From contig CAVRPP010000005.1 in assembly GCA_963723165.1 (NCBI GenBank), forward strand, positions 186,001-250,000: a stretch of DNA of 64,000 nt, in the 5' to 3' direction. This document shows, piece after piece, positions 1 to 8,767 of this stretch. The notes beneath the pieces were generated by a model, which had not been told where the DNA came from, ran no database searches, and worked only from the letters and a program-made list of their open reading frames with translations. A program made the position numbers and the translations under genes. The DNA is from UBA4744 sp963723165 (lineage in GTDB: Bacteria > Actinomycetota > Acidimicrobiia > Spongiisociales > UBA4744). Position 1 is the first letter of the stretch. Each line of letters starts with the position of its first letter.

Positions 1-634
1 GGAAAGCGCCGCTCCAGGACAGCATTGACCGCATCGATGGATCGCCCTCCGGCACCAGCAACAACAAAACCAGGAATGCTCCAACCACCCAGGCGACGAG
101 CCCGACCGCGCCCGTGTACATCAGGCGGGCCTGTTTGGTAGCCAGGTCGTGGCGAGCAAAGCGCTGGAGGGCAGGTGCCGCCAGCAACCCGATGCCCACG
201 AGAGCGGCCGCGCCGAACACACCGATTACCCACGTGAGCGATTCGGGGAGGTCGGCCGATGCCAGTGCCAGAGCGGCATCAGACTCACTCACGAACGGGA
301 CTCGCAGGAGCTCGGCCGAACCGTGCCGGAAGCAATGCAGCAGCACCCACAGGACGGCCAGGCGGGTCCCGTCGTAACGGGTTCCTCCCCGATAGATGCT
401 GGCCAATGCCCATCCGAGGATGAGGACGAGAAGAACCCCGCCGGACCAAGCGACGTCGTCCCCGGAAGCTGCGAACTCGACCCGATCCGGGTACCACCTG
501 GGTGAACGACCAAACACCACGCCGGCGATCACTAGCCCTACCTGATAGACCTGCAGCGCCACCACCGTCCCGAGGGCGAAACCAAGCGAGGAGTTGACAG
601 CCAGGACGACCATATTTGAGCGGCGCGGCTGCAT
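1..634 (-). CDS. Integral membrane protein, C-terminus cut by window edge
   Basis: An open frame runs leftward from an ATG at 634 to the first base of the window without a stop, giving at least 211 residues. Hydrophobic stretches near residues 8-40, 66-82, 128-150 and 172-195 suggest four or more membrane helices separated by short Arg-rich loops. I do not recognise the family. The start is uncertain because no clear ribosome site precedes 634; an in-frame ATG at 613 is an alternative. The gene is divergent from the DUF427 gene at 719. Its existence as a coding frame is well supported by length and hydrophobic periodicity; its function is unknown. Confidence 0.6.
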   Translation of the reverse strand, partial: MQPRRSNMVVLAVNSSLGFALGTVVALQVYQVGLVIAGVVFGRSPRWYPDRVEFAASGDDVAWSGGVLLVLILGWALASIYRGGTRYDGTRLAVLWVLLHCFRHGSAELLRVPFVSESDAALALASADLPESLTWVIGVFGAAALVGIGLLAAPALQRFARHDLATKQARLMYTGAVGLVAWVVGAFLVLLLLVPEGDPSMRSMLSWSGAF

Positions 635-718
635 GAACCAAGGTTACCGGTCCAACCGCTTGGAATGCTCAGCCGTGATCTTGAGTTGAACCGGACCCCA
701 CCCTTCCCGGAGGCCCAC

Positions 719-1462
719 ATGTCATCGCGAGTAAAGATCGAACCTGGAGCGAAGCGAATCCGCGTCTACCTGGGCGGCGAACTCATCGCCGACTCGAGCA
801 CAGTCAAGCTCGTCTGGGAAAAGCCCTATTACCCAACGTACTACTTCCCGGAAGCCGCCGTTCGGACGGAGTTGCTGACCGCGACGGAGCACACAAAACG
901 CTCCCCTCGTCGGGGCGAGGCGAGGTTCTTCGACGTCAAGGGTGGAAATCAGACGGCGGAAAACGGCGCTTACCACCATCCCGAATCCCCGGCCACCGAG
1001 TTGATCGGCCACATCGCGTTTGTGTGGGATGCCATGGATGCGTGGTTCGAGGAGGACGAAGAAGTATTCGTGCACGCCCGGGATCCGTATACCCGAGTCG
1101 ACGTGCTGCCCTCATCCCGGCACGTTCGCGTGGAGATAGACGGCACGACCGTGGCCGACAGTCACCATCCGCGACTTCTTCTCGAAACCGGACTGCCGAT
1201 CCGCTACTACCTCCCCAAGACAGACGTTCGCCTGGACCTGCTCGTCCCGACTTCCACACAAACTCACTGCCCGTACAAGGGGACTGCCCAGTACTGGTCC
1301 GTGGAAGTCGACGGCGAGACCCACCGGGACATTGTCTGGGGCTACCGGACTCCGGTGGAAGAGAGCATGCGAGTGGCCGGGTTGGTCAGTTTCTACAACG
1401 AGAAGGTCGACATCTACGTGGACGGTGCGCTGCAAGACCGCTCCAAGACGGTGTTCTCCTGA
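719..1462 (+). CDS. Tandem DUF427 domain protein
   Basis: The 247-residue product consists of two DUF427 repeats. Both halves carry the pattern of an R-V-x-G/D-G strand, a V-A-D-S or I-A-D-S segment, a P-x-x-Y-Y-x-P motif (residues about 40-47 and 160-167) and a W-x-V / F-F-D-V core. The second half also has the H-C-P-Y-K-G-x-A-x-Y-W signature typical of the family; the first has lost the Cys-Pro part. DUF427 proteins are small soluble beta-rich proteins of unknown biochemistry, common in actinobacteria. The ATG at 719 is preferred over an upstream ATG at 665 because homology begins immediately after it. No operon partner is evident. Confidence 0.88.
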   Translation: MSSRVKIEPGAKRIRVYLGGELIADSSTVKLVWEKPYYPTYYFPEAAVRTELLTATEHTKRSPRRGEARFFDVKGGNQTAENGAYHHPESPATELIGHIAFVWDAMDAWFEEDEEVFVHARDPYTRVDVLPSSRHVRVEIDGTTVADSHHPRLLLETGLPIRYYLPKTDVRLDLLVPTSTQTHCPYKGTAQYWSVEVDGETHRDIVWGYRTPVEESMRVAGLVSFYNEKVDIYVDGALQDRSKTVFS

Positions 1463-1489
1463 GAGGTGCCGCCCTTCCCGGCGACGATA

Positions 1490-2176
1490 TCAGAAAGGTA
1501 CGCCGACGGCCTCACACAGGAACCTCATGAAGGGCACAGACCGCTTGCAGTAATCGGTGAAATCCTCCATGAAGTGATCCGACGTGATCTGCCGCTGGGT
1601 CAGGCGGGTCGATGCGATGAAGTCTTTCCGCTTGAGATCCTCGATGAGTGGATGATCGTCGGAGTATCCCCTCGGGGGCCTGCTCAACGAATCGCCCCCG
1701 ATCGTGAACACCTCGGTGAACCGCTTGTTCCGTACGGCCTTCTTCCAGCCTGCCTGCTCCTGGTCCATTCGCTCGCGGATGACATAGGCCACCTTGGTCT
1801 CCGGTCGCCACAGACCAACGCCCATGTAACACTCTCCGGGCTGCAGGTTCATGTAGAAACCGGGGGCGTGGGCGTCTTTGGCCGAAGCATGCCGGAACTG
1901 CACACCCGTGTTTTCCTTATACGGCGTCTTGTCTTTGGCGAAACGGGTGTCGCGTTGGATGCGGAACAGGGATCCGCCCACCTTGCGTGAATCTGCAACG
2001 AAGTGAGGAGAGATCTTCTCCAAGGGCTTGGAGAAACCATTGATGAACTCGAGGGCCGGTTCCCGGACGTACTGCTCGTACTCGTCCTGATGGGCCTTGA
2101 ACCACTCACGGTTGTTGTTGGCGGCCAGATCATTCAGGAAGGCGAAAAGCTTGGGGGTGAAGTAACGGGTAGTCAT
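1490..2176 (-). CDS. DUF2461 family protein
   Basis: The 228-residue protein matches DUF2461 (TIGR02453) over its full length: an N-terminal F-L-x-x-L-x-x-N-N-x-R-E-W-F motif at residues 11-26, a central R-I-x-R-D-T-R-F-A-K-D-K-x-P-Y-K-x motif around residues 72-88, and the G-F-Y-M-x-L-x-P-G-E segment. The family is widespread in bacteria and fungi and has no firmly established function. The length is typical. The gene converges on the DUF427 gene with a 27-base gap and is followed upstream by the hybrid kinase gene, about 105 bases away, so it may be transcribed independently. Confidence 0.9.
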   Translation of the reverse strand: MTTRYFTPKLFAFLNDLAANNNREWFKAHQDEYEQYVREPALEFINGFSKPLEKISPHFVADSRKVGGSLFRIQRDTRFAKDKTPYKENTGVQFRHASAKDAHAPGFYMNLQPGECYMGVGLWRPETKVAYVIRERMDQEQAGWKKAVRNKRFTEVFTIGGDSLSRPPRGYSDDHPLIEDLKRKDFIASTRLTQRQITSDHFMEDFTDYCKRSVPFMRFLCEAVGVPF

Positions 2177-2281
2177 GGGGCAACGCTACCGAATGACCGC
2201 CCGCAAGGGAACCCTGCTGCTGAGGGACAACCTTCATGGGCACAGAATCGGTATCGGTTCCTGTCTCCGGCACCCTTCCGG

Positions 2282-5200
2282 TCAGGCCCAGGCTTTGACA
2301 CCCTCTACGGCGAGAGCCTCTAATTCGGGTAGCAACAACCCCATCTGCTGCTCGAGGTGATGCCATGCCTGTGTCATACCCTCGAGATCTCCCGTTTTGC
2401 CCAGGTCATTCATGCGTTTAGCAGCCTCGAACGGACCTCTCGCGGCGAAGAGGCCCACGGTGCCCTTGATGCGGTGAGAAAGCTCGCGTGGTACGACGGG
2501 ATCACCCGCTGCGAGGCCATCAGCTATCTTGCCGGCCAGATCGGGGTATTCGTCGAGAAAGAGTTGTGCCATTTCTTTCAGCAGGTCGGCCATGCCCTCG
2601 ACCCGATCCAGGGCTTCCTGCCGATCGATGACGGAATTGCCCGACTGATCTGCCTGGGCCGGGCGACCCTCGAGATCGGGGCGACTGGTCGGGCCTACGA
2701 GCTGTTCGATGGTCGCGTACAGAACGTCGGCGCTGAACGGCTTCGACACATACGCATCCATCCCGGCGTCCACGCATCGCTGCCGGTCTGATTCCATGGC
2801 ATGGGCGGTCAGTGCCACCACCGGGATGTGAGATTTGCCGGCTTCCCATTGCCGAATCACGCGGGTGGCTTCCAGACCGTCCATCTGCGGCATCTGAACA
2901 TCCATCAACACTGCATCGAAACTCGACTCTTGAACAGCTTCGACTGCCTGAAGTCCGTCTTCGACGCATGTGATCGAGTGGCCACGCTTCTCGAGAAGTC
3001 GGACGGCCAGCATGCGGTTGGTTGGACTGTCGTCGGCCAGCAGGAGCCGCAACCTGGGCCGGCGTTCCCGCAACCAGTGCTTGGTAACCAGGATCTCGGG
3101 ATGAAGCCGATCGGAGGTGACCAAACGGACCGCATCGAGCAGTTCGCTGTGCGAAACCGGTTTGGTCAGGTAAGCCGAGACCCCGGCGTTGCGGAAACGT
3201 GCGGCGTCGCCGCGCTCGCCCGCCACCGGGACTGCAACCACCGGAATGCCTTTGAAATCAGGGTGTCTGGCGATCCGACTGCATGCCTCGAGGATGTTCT
3301 CCTGCACGTCGACGACGATCGCTTGCGGCCGCACCTGGAGGCGTGCCAGATCGTGCATGGTGTCCAGCCCGGCAGACAGGTCGGCCACCACTGAGGTCGA
3401 GACGTTTCCCTGCCGGAGCATCTCGCTCAGGCTGCGCTGAGCGGCGACGGCGTCGGCGATCACCATCACACGAAGCTCAAGGCCGTCCACCAAATCGGCC
3501 GGGCTCATCAGGTCGATCACGCTCGCTTCCCTGAGCCTGGCCGTGAAATGGAACCTGCTGCCGTTCCCGACCTCGCTCTCGACCCAGATCCTCCCGCCCA
3601 TCATCCGCACCAGATCGGCGGTGATGGAAAGACCGAGGCCCGTCCCGCCGTACTTCCGGGTCGTCGACCCGTCGGCCTGGGCAAACGCCTCGAAGATCCC
3701 GTCCCGCACATCTTCGGGAATCCCGATGCCGGTATCCGAGATCGTGAAATGCAATTCGATTTCATCTGTGGTCATCGCCTCGACGGCGACGGCAACATGC
3801 ACCCGGCCTACGTGCGTGAATTTGATGGCGTTGCCCAAGAGGTTGAACAGGATCTGGCGCACCCGGCCGGGATCGCCCACTACCGCATCGGGTACCGATG
3901 GTCCCAGCTCGGAAGACAGATCGAGACCCTTCTCGGCCGCCCGGACCGCCATGGTTCTCACGGTGTCCCCGATCGTGTCACCGAGGCTGAATGGGATGGC
4001 TTCGAGTTCGAGTTTTCCGGCTTCGATTTTGGACAGGTCCAGGAGATCATTGATCAGGGTCAGCAGTGCATCCACAGCCGTCTTGGAGGTGCCGAGGTAT
4101 TCGCGCTGCTCGGCAGTGAGCTCCGTTTCAAGCGTCAGTTCTGTCATTCCCAGAATTGCATTCATCGGCGTTCGGATCTCATGCGAAATGTTGGCAAGGA
4201 ACTGGGCCTTGCTGGCGGCGGCATGCTGAGCCGCGTCCCGGGCACGCTGGAGTTCGACCTCAGCCTCTTTTCGAGCGGTAACGTCGCGAGCGTTCACCAC
4301 CCAGGCGGCAACTTCGGGGTCCTGCAGCATGTTGACTGCGGTTGCCTCCATCAATCGCCATGTCCCGTCGGCGTGCATAATGCGGTGTTCGACCGGCCGA
4401 CTCGACGCCCCGCCCTCCACATCCTGGAGCGACTCTCGGAGAGCGGCCTGGTCGTCCGGATGGACGAGGGTGAATAGGTCGGTCTCGACGACATCATCTG
4501 TCTGATAGCCCAGCAGTCGTTCTACAGACGCGCTCACGAAACGCAGGAGGCCGTCGTCGGACATCGTATAGAGGAGATCGGCGACGTTTTCGGCGACCAG
4601 CCGCAGCCGGCGCTCCGTGCGATGGAGGGCTTGTTCCGCTACCTGTCGGCGCCTCTCCGAGCGGTAGGCCACGATCAGGTTGGCGCACTGAGCCAGGAAC
4701 GGTCCAAGGCTCGCTGCGAGCCGCTCATCAAAGCCTCCCGGCCGGTTCGCGATCCCGACTACTCCGACTAACTCGGCGCCCCGCCGGAGCGGAACCCCCA
4801 AGAACGAATCCATTGGCGGATGAGATTCCGGACCCTTGCCGCGCCGCGGGTCTTGATCCGGGTTGTTGGAGATCACCGTTGCGCCGGTTGTGACGACGGC
4901 TCCGAACAGGGAGTCCATGTCGTCGAGCCGCAAACCGCCCGCTACCGCCCGGCCGATCAGGTTGCCCGGCCCCGCGTCCCCGGCAATGTTCGAGACGGCA
5001 TGGATCTGCAGGTACGGACCGTCGGCGTCGTGATGGACCTCACCGACCAACCCGAATTCGCTGCCCGTCAAATCGAACAGATCGTCCAGCACCCGCCCAA
5101 AGAGGACGCTCGGCTCGGCGTCCGCAATGAACTCAGATTGGAGGCCGGCGATGCTGTTGAGCAAGGCGTTCTTCTTGGCCAGCTCGCGCTGCACGGCGGC

Positions 5201-6217
5201 GATATCCGTGACATCACTGATAGAAACGAGCACCCGGCTGAAGTCCGGACCCCATCGACCGGTTGGAACCGACCAGTGCAGCACACAATCGATGGGCCGA
5301 CCATGGATGGTCCGGCCTGTAAAATCGAGCACCAGCCGATCCTTGCCCTCCCAGATCGCCTCAAGCTGATCGACAAAAGAGACGAGCGTTTGCCGGTCCG
5401 CAGTGCGGGGATCAATCGAGCCGAGTAGTTGGTCGCGGTCCGACGCTTCGATGAGTGACACTGCTGCCTCGTTCACATCGGTGACCACGACCAGCCCGAA
5501 CAATTCCGCAACCAATTCGGCGTGCTCGGCCAGGTACCCCCGGATGTCGGTCACTCCCTCCCGGCGCAGGTCCTCGAGCCGCTTCGCAGCCCGGCTGTAG
5601 TCCTCTTCCCAGAGGGAGGTAGGAGCCCGGTCGAAGAGGTTGCGGTAGCCCTTCTCCGAGCCGCTCACCACCCGCCAGAGAACGTGGAGGGCTCCGCTGA
5701 GCACCACAAAGATGGCCAACTGGATGGCCATACCAAACAGCTCGTTTTGATCGACCTTCTGGAAGACACCCGCTCCCTGGTCTGCAGCCCAGATCAGCTG
5801 CGCGGCCCAGACGAAAGTCAAGAAACTGACGTACTTCCACAGATGCTTTCGTTCGACGAAGAGCCCGCCGAGAGCCCCGAGAGCAGCAACGCCCACCATC
5901 ATGGCGGCCCGGTTCTCGCTCGACTGGACGGGGACTTGGATCGCCGCAACGGTGACAACCACCAGCACAACCGGCAGGGCTCGCGGCCGATCGAGGCGCA
6001 GCTGGAGAAGTGCCATCAACGAACCGGCCAGAGCGAGACCCGCAAACAGAGCTATCGAAGAATCAAACGTGAATGCGGCCGCCCCGGCCAAAAACGGGAA
6101 AGCAGCCAGGCCGAGCCACATGACCCCGCGAATGAACTCTCGTTCGATCGCTTGCAGAGCGCGATCGATGGCAGCCCGCCGCGGGACGGCCGATTCGTGC
6201 GCGCTGGAACTGGACAT
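2282..6217 (-). CDS. Membrane hybrid histidine kinase (PAS-GAF-PAS-HK-REC-REC-HPt)
   Basis: This 1,311-residue protein is a complete phosphorelay chain. Residues about 30-180 hold six or more membrane helices; then a PAS-like region (about 190-335), a GAF domain (about 355-515) and a second PAS domain (about 535-650). The HisKA motif S-H-E-I-R-T-P-M-N lies near residue 682, the N box N-L-L-G-N-A-I-K-F near 794 and G-G-T-G-L-G-L-S near 860. The first receiver (about 925-1045) has lost the acidic pair (A-D-A instead of D-D) but keeps an Asp and a T-K-P. The second (about 1055-1175) is intact, with D-V-Q-M-P-Q-M-D-G around 1106. A C-terminal HPt domain carries S-H-R-I-K-G with His near 1247. The architecture resembles BarA/ArcB-type kinases. 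The signal and target are unknown; no cognate response regulator is adjacent. Confidence 0.93.
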   Translation of the reverse strand: MSSSSAHESAVPRRAAIDRALQAIEREFIRGVMWLGLAAFPFLAGAAAFTFDSSIALFAGLALAGSLMALLQLRLDRPRALPVVLVVVTVAAIQVPVQSSENRAAMMVGVAALGALGGLFVERKHLWKYVSFLTFVWAAQLIWAADQGAGVFQKVDQNELFGMAIQLAIFVVLSGALHVLWRVVSGSEKGYRNLFDRAPTSLWEEDYSRAAKRLEDLRREGVTDIRGYLAEHAELVAELFGLVVVTDVNEAAVSLIEASDRDQLLGSIDPRTADRQTLVSFVDQLEAIWEGKDRLVLDFTGRTIHGRPIDCVLHWSVPTGRWGPDFSRVLVSISDVTDIAAVQRELAKKNALLNSIAGLQSEFIADAEPSVLFGRVLDDLFDLTGSEFGLVGEVHHDADGPYLQIHAVSNIAGDAGPGNLIGRAVAGGLRLDDMDSLFGAVVTTGATVISNNPDQDPRRGKGPESHPPMDSFLGVPLRRGAELVGVVGIANRPGGFDERLAASLGPFLAQCANLIVAYRSERRRQVAEQALHRTERRLRLVAENVADLLYTMSDDGLLRFVSASVERLLGYQTDDVVETDLFTLVHPDDQAALRESLQDVEGGASSRPVEHRIMHADGTWRLMEATAVNMLQDPEVAAWVVNARDVTARKEAEVELQRARDAAQHAAASKAQFLANISHEIRTPMNAILGMTELTLETELTAEQREYLGTSKTAVDALLTLINDLLDLSKIEAGKLELEAIPFSLGDTIGDTVRTMAVRAAEKGLDLSSELGPSVPDAVVGDPGRVRQILFNLLGNAIKFTHVGRVHVAVAVEAMTTDEIELHFTISDTGIGIPEDVRDGIFEAFAQADGSTTRKYGGTGLGLSITADLVRMMGGRIWVESEVGNGSRFHFTARLREASVIDLMSPADLVDGLELRVMVIADAVAAQRSLSEMLRQGNVSTSVVADLSAGLDTMHDLARLQVRPQAIVVDVQENILEACSRIARHPDFKGIPVVAVPVAGERGDAARFRNAGVSAYLTKPVSHSELLDAVRLVTSDRLHPEILVTKHWLRERRPRLRLLLADDSPTNRMLAVRLLEKRGHSITCVEDGLQAVEAVQESSFDAVLMDVQMPQMDGLEATRVIRQWEAGKSHIPVVALTAHAMESDRQRCVDAGMDAYVSKPFSADVLYATIEQLVGPTSRPDLEGRPAQADQSGNSVIDRQEALDRVEGMADLLKEMAQLFLDEYPDLAGKIADGLAAGDPVVPRELSHRIKGTVGLFAARGPFEAAKRMNDLGKTGDLEGMTQAWHHLEQQMGLLLPELEALAVEGVKAWA

Positions 6218-6370
6218 ACTCTCTGCAAATCGGCACCTGCGGGCTCATGCTTGAGCTTCCTGCTGTCCGGATCCGGACCGATTACCGGTTCTTACCGACC
6301 CCTTACATTCGCCGCATGCTCTTCGAACCGGGACCTCCGATGGTGTGTTCAGACCGAAGAGGAGAGCGAT

Positions 6371-6664
6371 ATGAAGAAGATGTTCGGACTCGCATTGATC
6401 ACCGGCCTGCTCGCTGCAGGGTGCCGGCCCCTGGCACTGCCGGTCCCAACGAACCCGCCGGAGCCGGTCCCAGCCACAACCCGGCAGACCGGACCTGATC
6501 CTGCCGCCAATCCGAATCACCCGCCGGATCCGACCGAAGCACGGCACTCATCGACACCGCCTGTAGTGGACATCGATCTGGGCCAACTCGACGAACTGTT
6601 GAGCCAATCCGATAGTGCGCTGGCCGATGTGGACGGCGCTATGCAAGAAGGAGAAGAACAATGA
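6371..6664 (+). CDS. Small proline-rich lipoprotein
   Basis: A 97-residue protein begins M-K-K-M-F-G and has a short signal peptide ending in the lipobox L-A-A-G-C at residue 18, so it should be a lipid-anchored extracytoplasmic protein. The mature part is rich in Pro, Thr and Ala for about 50 residues, then has an acidic helical tail. The start is fixed by G-G-A-G-A-G six bases upstream. Its stop overlaps the next start by four bases (ATGA), so translation of the two is probably coupled. The family is not recognised. The gene is divergent from the hybrid kinase at 6217, leaving a 153-base shared upstream region. Confidence 0.72.
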   Translation: MKKMFGLALITGLLAAGCRPLALPVPTNPPEPVPATTRQTGPDPAANPNHPPDPTEARHSSTPPVVDIDLGQLDELLSQSDSALADVDGAMQEGEEQ

Positions 6665-7404
6665 AAGTGACCACCGCCAAACGCTTTGCCGCCATCGCCA
6701 CCAGCGCCGCCCTCATGATGGCAGTGCCGGGGACCGCCCTCGCTCAGACGGAACTCGCTGAGCCGGACGTTGCTCAGACCGAGCGGACGGCCAGTATCGA
6801 TCAACTCAAGCGCCGGGCACTCGAAGCAATCGACACCCGGCTCGAAGCCATCACCCGCTGGACCGACCACGTGGAAACCGCCGATCATCTGTCGGCCGAG
6901 CACCGTGCAGTTCTCTTGGCCGAGCTGGGCGCCGGCGCCCGGGGACTCGACGACCTGGCGGTCCAGATAGCAGCAGCGGACACCTATTCAGAACTCGGCA
7001 GTTTGATCCCCAAGATCGTCGAGGACTACTGGGTTTTCGCACTGCTGGGACCCAAGGTCCACCTCGTTGTTGCCGCTGATGTGATGGCACACGTCGGCGA
7101 GCGCTTTGAGGAGGTAGGCGATTCAATTCAGGAAGCAATCAACCGCATCGAAAACGCCGGATACGATCCGGCCGCCGCCCAGGCTGCGCTCGATCGGATG
7201 CAGGCTCACCTGGTTGCTGCGGCCACCCTGATCTCACCGGTTCCCGACTCGGTGCTCGACCTGCAACCAGCCGACATGCCCGAAGCCGGTACCCAACTGC
7301 GAAATGCTCGGGCCGACCTCGAGTCTGCCGGTGAAGAGTTGCGGGCCGCTCGACAAGCGGGCCGGGATGCCGTTGCAGCCATCCGGGACGCCATTGGTCA
7401 ATAG
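6661..7404 (+). CDS. Secreted alpha-helical protein of unknown function
   Basis: The 247-residue product has a Sec signal peptide (positively charged start, hydrophobic residues 9-26, A-L-A-Q cleavage site near 28). The mature protein is predicted almost entirely helical, with long amphipathic segments full of Ala, Glu, Arg and Leu (residues 45-75, 80-110, 140-180, 205-245) and no Cys, so it should be an exported helical-bundle or coiled-coil protein. It is translationally coupled to the preceding lipoprotein, which suggests the two proteins act together at the cell surface. I do not recognise the family. A strong hairpin follows the stop. Confidence 0.75.
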   Translation: MKVTTAKRFAAIATSAALMMAVPGTALAQTELAEPDVAQTERTASIDQLKRRALEAIDTRLEAITRWTDHVETADHLSAEHRAVLLAELGAGARGLDDLAVQIAAADTYSELGSLIPKIVEDYWVFALLGPKVHLVVAADVMAHVGERFEEVGDSIQEAINRIENAGYDPAAAQAALDRMQAHLVAAATLISPVPDSVLDLQPADMPEAGTQLRNARADLESAGEELRAARQAGRDAVAAIRDAIGQ

Positions 7405-7420
7405 GGCCTCTGGGAGGCGA

Positions 7421-7457
7421 CGGTGAAGGCGGCCCGCCCGGCGGCGGGCCGCCACCG
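7421..7457. terminator. Strong GC-rich bidirectional hairpin
   Basis: A perfect 11-base inverted repeat (arms 7428-7438 and 7443-7453, four-base loop) is extended by four further pairs (7421-7424 with 7454-7457) across a bulge. It sits between the convergent genes ending at 7404 and 7486. There is no long T tract, so it is either a high-GC-type intrinsic terminator or an RNA-stabilising hairpin. Confidence 0.7.
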
Positions 7458-7485
7458 TTGCGGGTTGACCATTGCACGAATGCTC

Positions 7486-8232
7486 TCATTGCACGTCGAG
7501 CGGCCCGGTTGGGTGGGTGCGCCGCCAGGCCAGGATGCGACCCGAGAACACAATGATCCAGGTGGCCGCCAGCCCGACAAAGATCCGCTGGGGAACCCCC
7601 TGAACGTCTGTCGGAGTGAAGAGGAAGGCGACTCCAACCGCCGACATCATCGAGCCGACGATCAGCGTGATAGCTCGCAGAGATCGCAGGTTCCGGTCAA
7701 TCCTCGCCAAACCGACCACTCCGGCCATGGCGACCACGAGAGCGCTGAAGGCCATGCCGGAGAGAATGTCGTGCAAGGCCCCCTCCCAGCTGAAAAACCC
7801 GCCGGGGCGGAGATCGTCGCGGAAGACTGCAACGCCAATCATCAGTACAGCATGCAGTGCGGTGGCAGCCCACAGCCACCGTCCCGAGCCGACAAACCCG
7901 AACTTCCGGCGAAATCCGGCTGCACCGAGGGCCATCAACACGGCATAAACCAGCAAACCCCCCGTCCACAACCAGCTCCGGCTGACCCCCTGGGCGTTCA
8001 GCTTGCTGATGGTGTCGGCAACATGGTCATAACCGGGTCGGGTAGCTGCCGCTCCCGCAAAGGCGGCCAGGGCCACCACCGGTGCGCACAAGCCACAGGC
8101 AATGAGCAGGCGCGTGACCGGCTCAGACTCGCTTCCGGTCTTTGGTGTGGGAACGGGTTGTCGGACCTTCGTAACGTTCTCCTTTGAAGAACGACGCCAC
8201 TCCTCTGAAGAACATCGGCAGCACCTTGTCAA
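7486..8232 (-). CDS. DUF998 family membrane protein
   Basis: The protein has about six membrane helices and the DUF998 signature: a first helix followed by R-P-G-Y-D-H-V-A-D-T-I-S-K-L (residues about 65-79), a G-A-G-F-R-R segment, and a helix containing H-D-I-L-S-G-M-A-F. DUF998 proteins are polytopic membrane proteins of unknown function. The only canonical start in frame before the first helix is the TTG at 8232, which overlaps the upstream CDP-alcohol phosphotransferase gene by 110 bases; the first 38 residues so added are polar and unlike the family. A non-standard or later start is therefore possible. The coupling to the phospholipid gene upstream hints at an envelope role. Confidence 0.8.
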   Translation of the reverse strand: MTRCCRCSSEEWRRSSKENVTKVRQPVPTPKTGSESEPVTRLLIACGLCAPVVALAAFAGAAATRPGYDHVADTISKLNAQGVSRSWLWTGGLLVYAVLMALGAAGFRRKFGFVGSGRWLWAATALHAVLMIGVAVFRDDLRPGGFFSWEGALHDILSGMAFSALVVAMAGVVGLARIDRNLRSLRAITLIVGSMMSAVGVAFLFTPTDVQGVPQRIFVGLAATWIIVFSGRILAWRRTHPTGPLDVQ

Positions 8233-8686
8233 AGAACTTCTGATGGTCCAGCGCCATGAGCGCCGCCAGCGTCCCGAGCGGGACCCACAAGGTGGCGTCC
8301 GCGGACGTGAAGATCAGCCACAGCGCGGCTCCGTAGGCGGCGCCCTGGAGCACCTGGGAGATGGCGGGGTTTCGCGTAATGAGGTAAATAGGTCCCAGTA
8401 CACCGATCCCGCCAAACACCAGGGCCAGCGGTGCCCGGTCGCTGAGCGCTAATCCGATCAGGACCCACGCCCCCACCCAGGTATCGACAAGCATGTCGGC
8501 ATCGCCCAGCCGAGTGCGTCGCCCCGACGACCGGGCCAAGCGACCGTCGAACACGTCCGACGCCCAGGAGGCACTCAGCAAGATCGAGAACAAAGCGATC
8601 CGGTCCCCCATCAATGTCGCGGCGGCCGCGACACCGAGGACGAGGCGGCTCCCGGTCAGCACGTCTGCCAGCACGGCACGAACCAT
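8123..8686 (-). CDS. CDP-alcohol phosphatidyltransferase family protein
   Basis: The 187-residue membrane protein carries the signature of enzymes that transfer a phosphatidyl group from CDP-diacylglycerol to an alcohol: D-G-R-L-A-R, eight residues, G, then two Asp residues spaced four apart (about residues 53-74). The spacing between Gly and the first of those Asp residues is one shorter than in PgsA-type enzymes, so the acceptor alcohol cannot be named. Several hydrophobic helices surround the motif. The ATG at 8686 is chosen because membrane homology starts there; an upstream frame to 8878 overlaps the divergent gene and is not family-like. It overlaps the DUF998 gene, so the two are likely co-transcribed. 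Confidence 0.8.
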   Translation of the reverse strand: MVRAVLADVLTGSRLVLGVAAAATLMGDRIALFSILLSASWASDVFDGRLARSSGRRTRLGDADMLVDTWVGAWVLIGLALSDRAPLALVFGGIGVLGPIYLITRNPAISQVLQGAAYGAALWLIFTSADATLWVPLGTLAALMALDHQKFFDKVLPMFFRGVASFFKGERYEGPTTRSHTKDRKRV

Positions 8687-8767
8687 GATGCAAGCATGGC
8701 ATAACGACCGCACGGATTTGCGTCTGGTTGGACAGACGGGTCCGATCATCGGAGACCGGAGGCGAAG

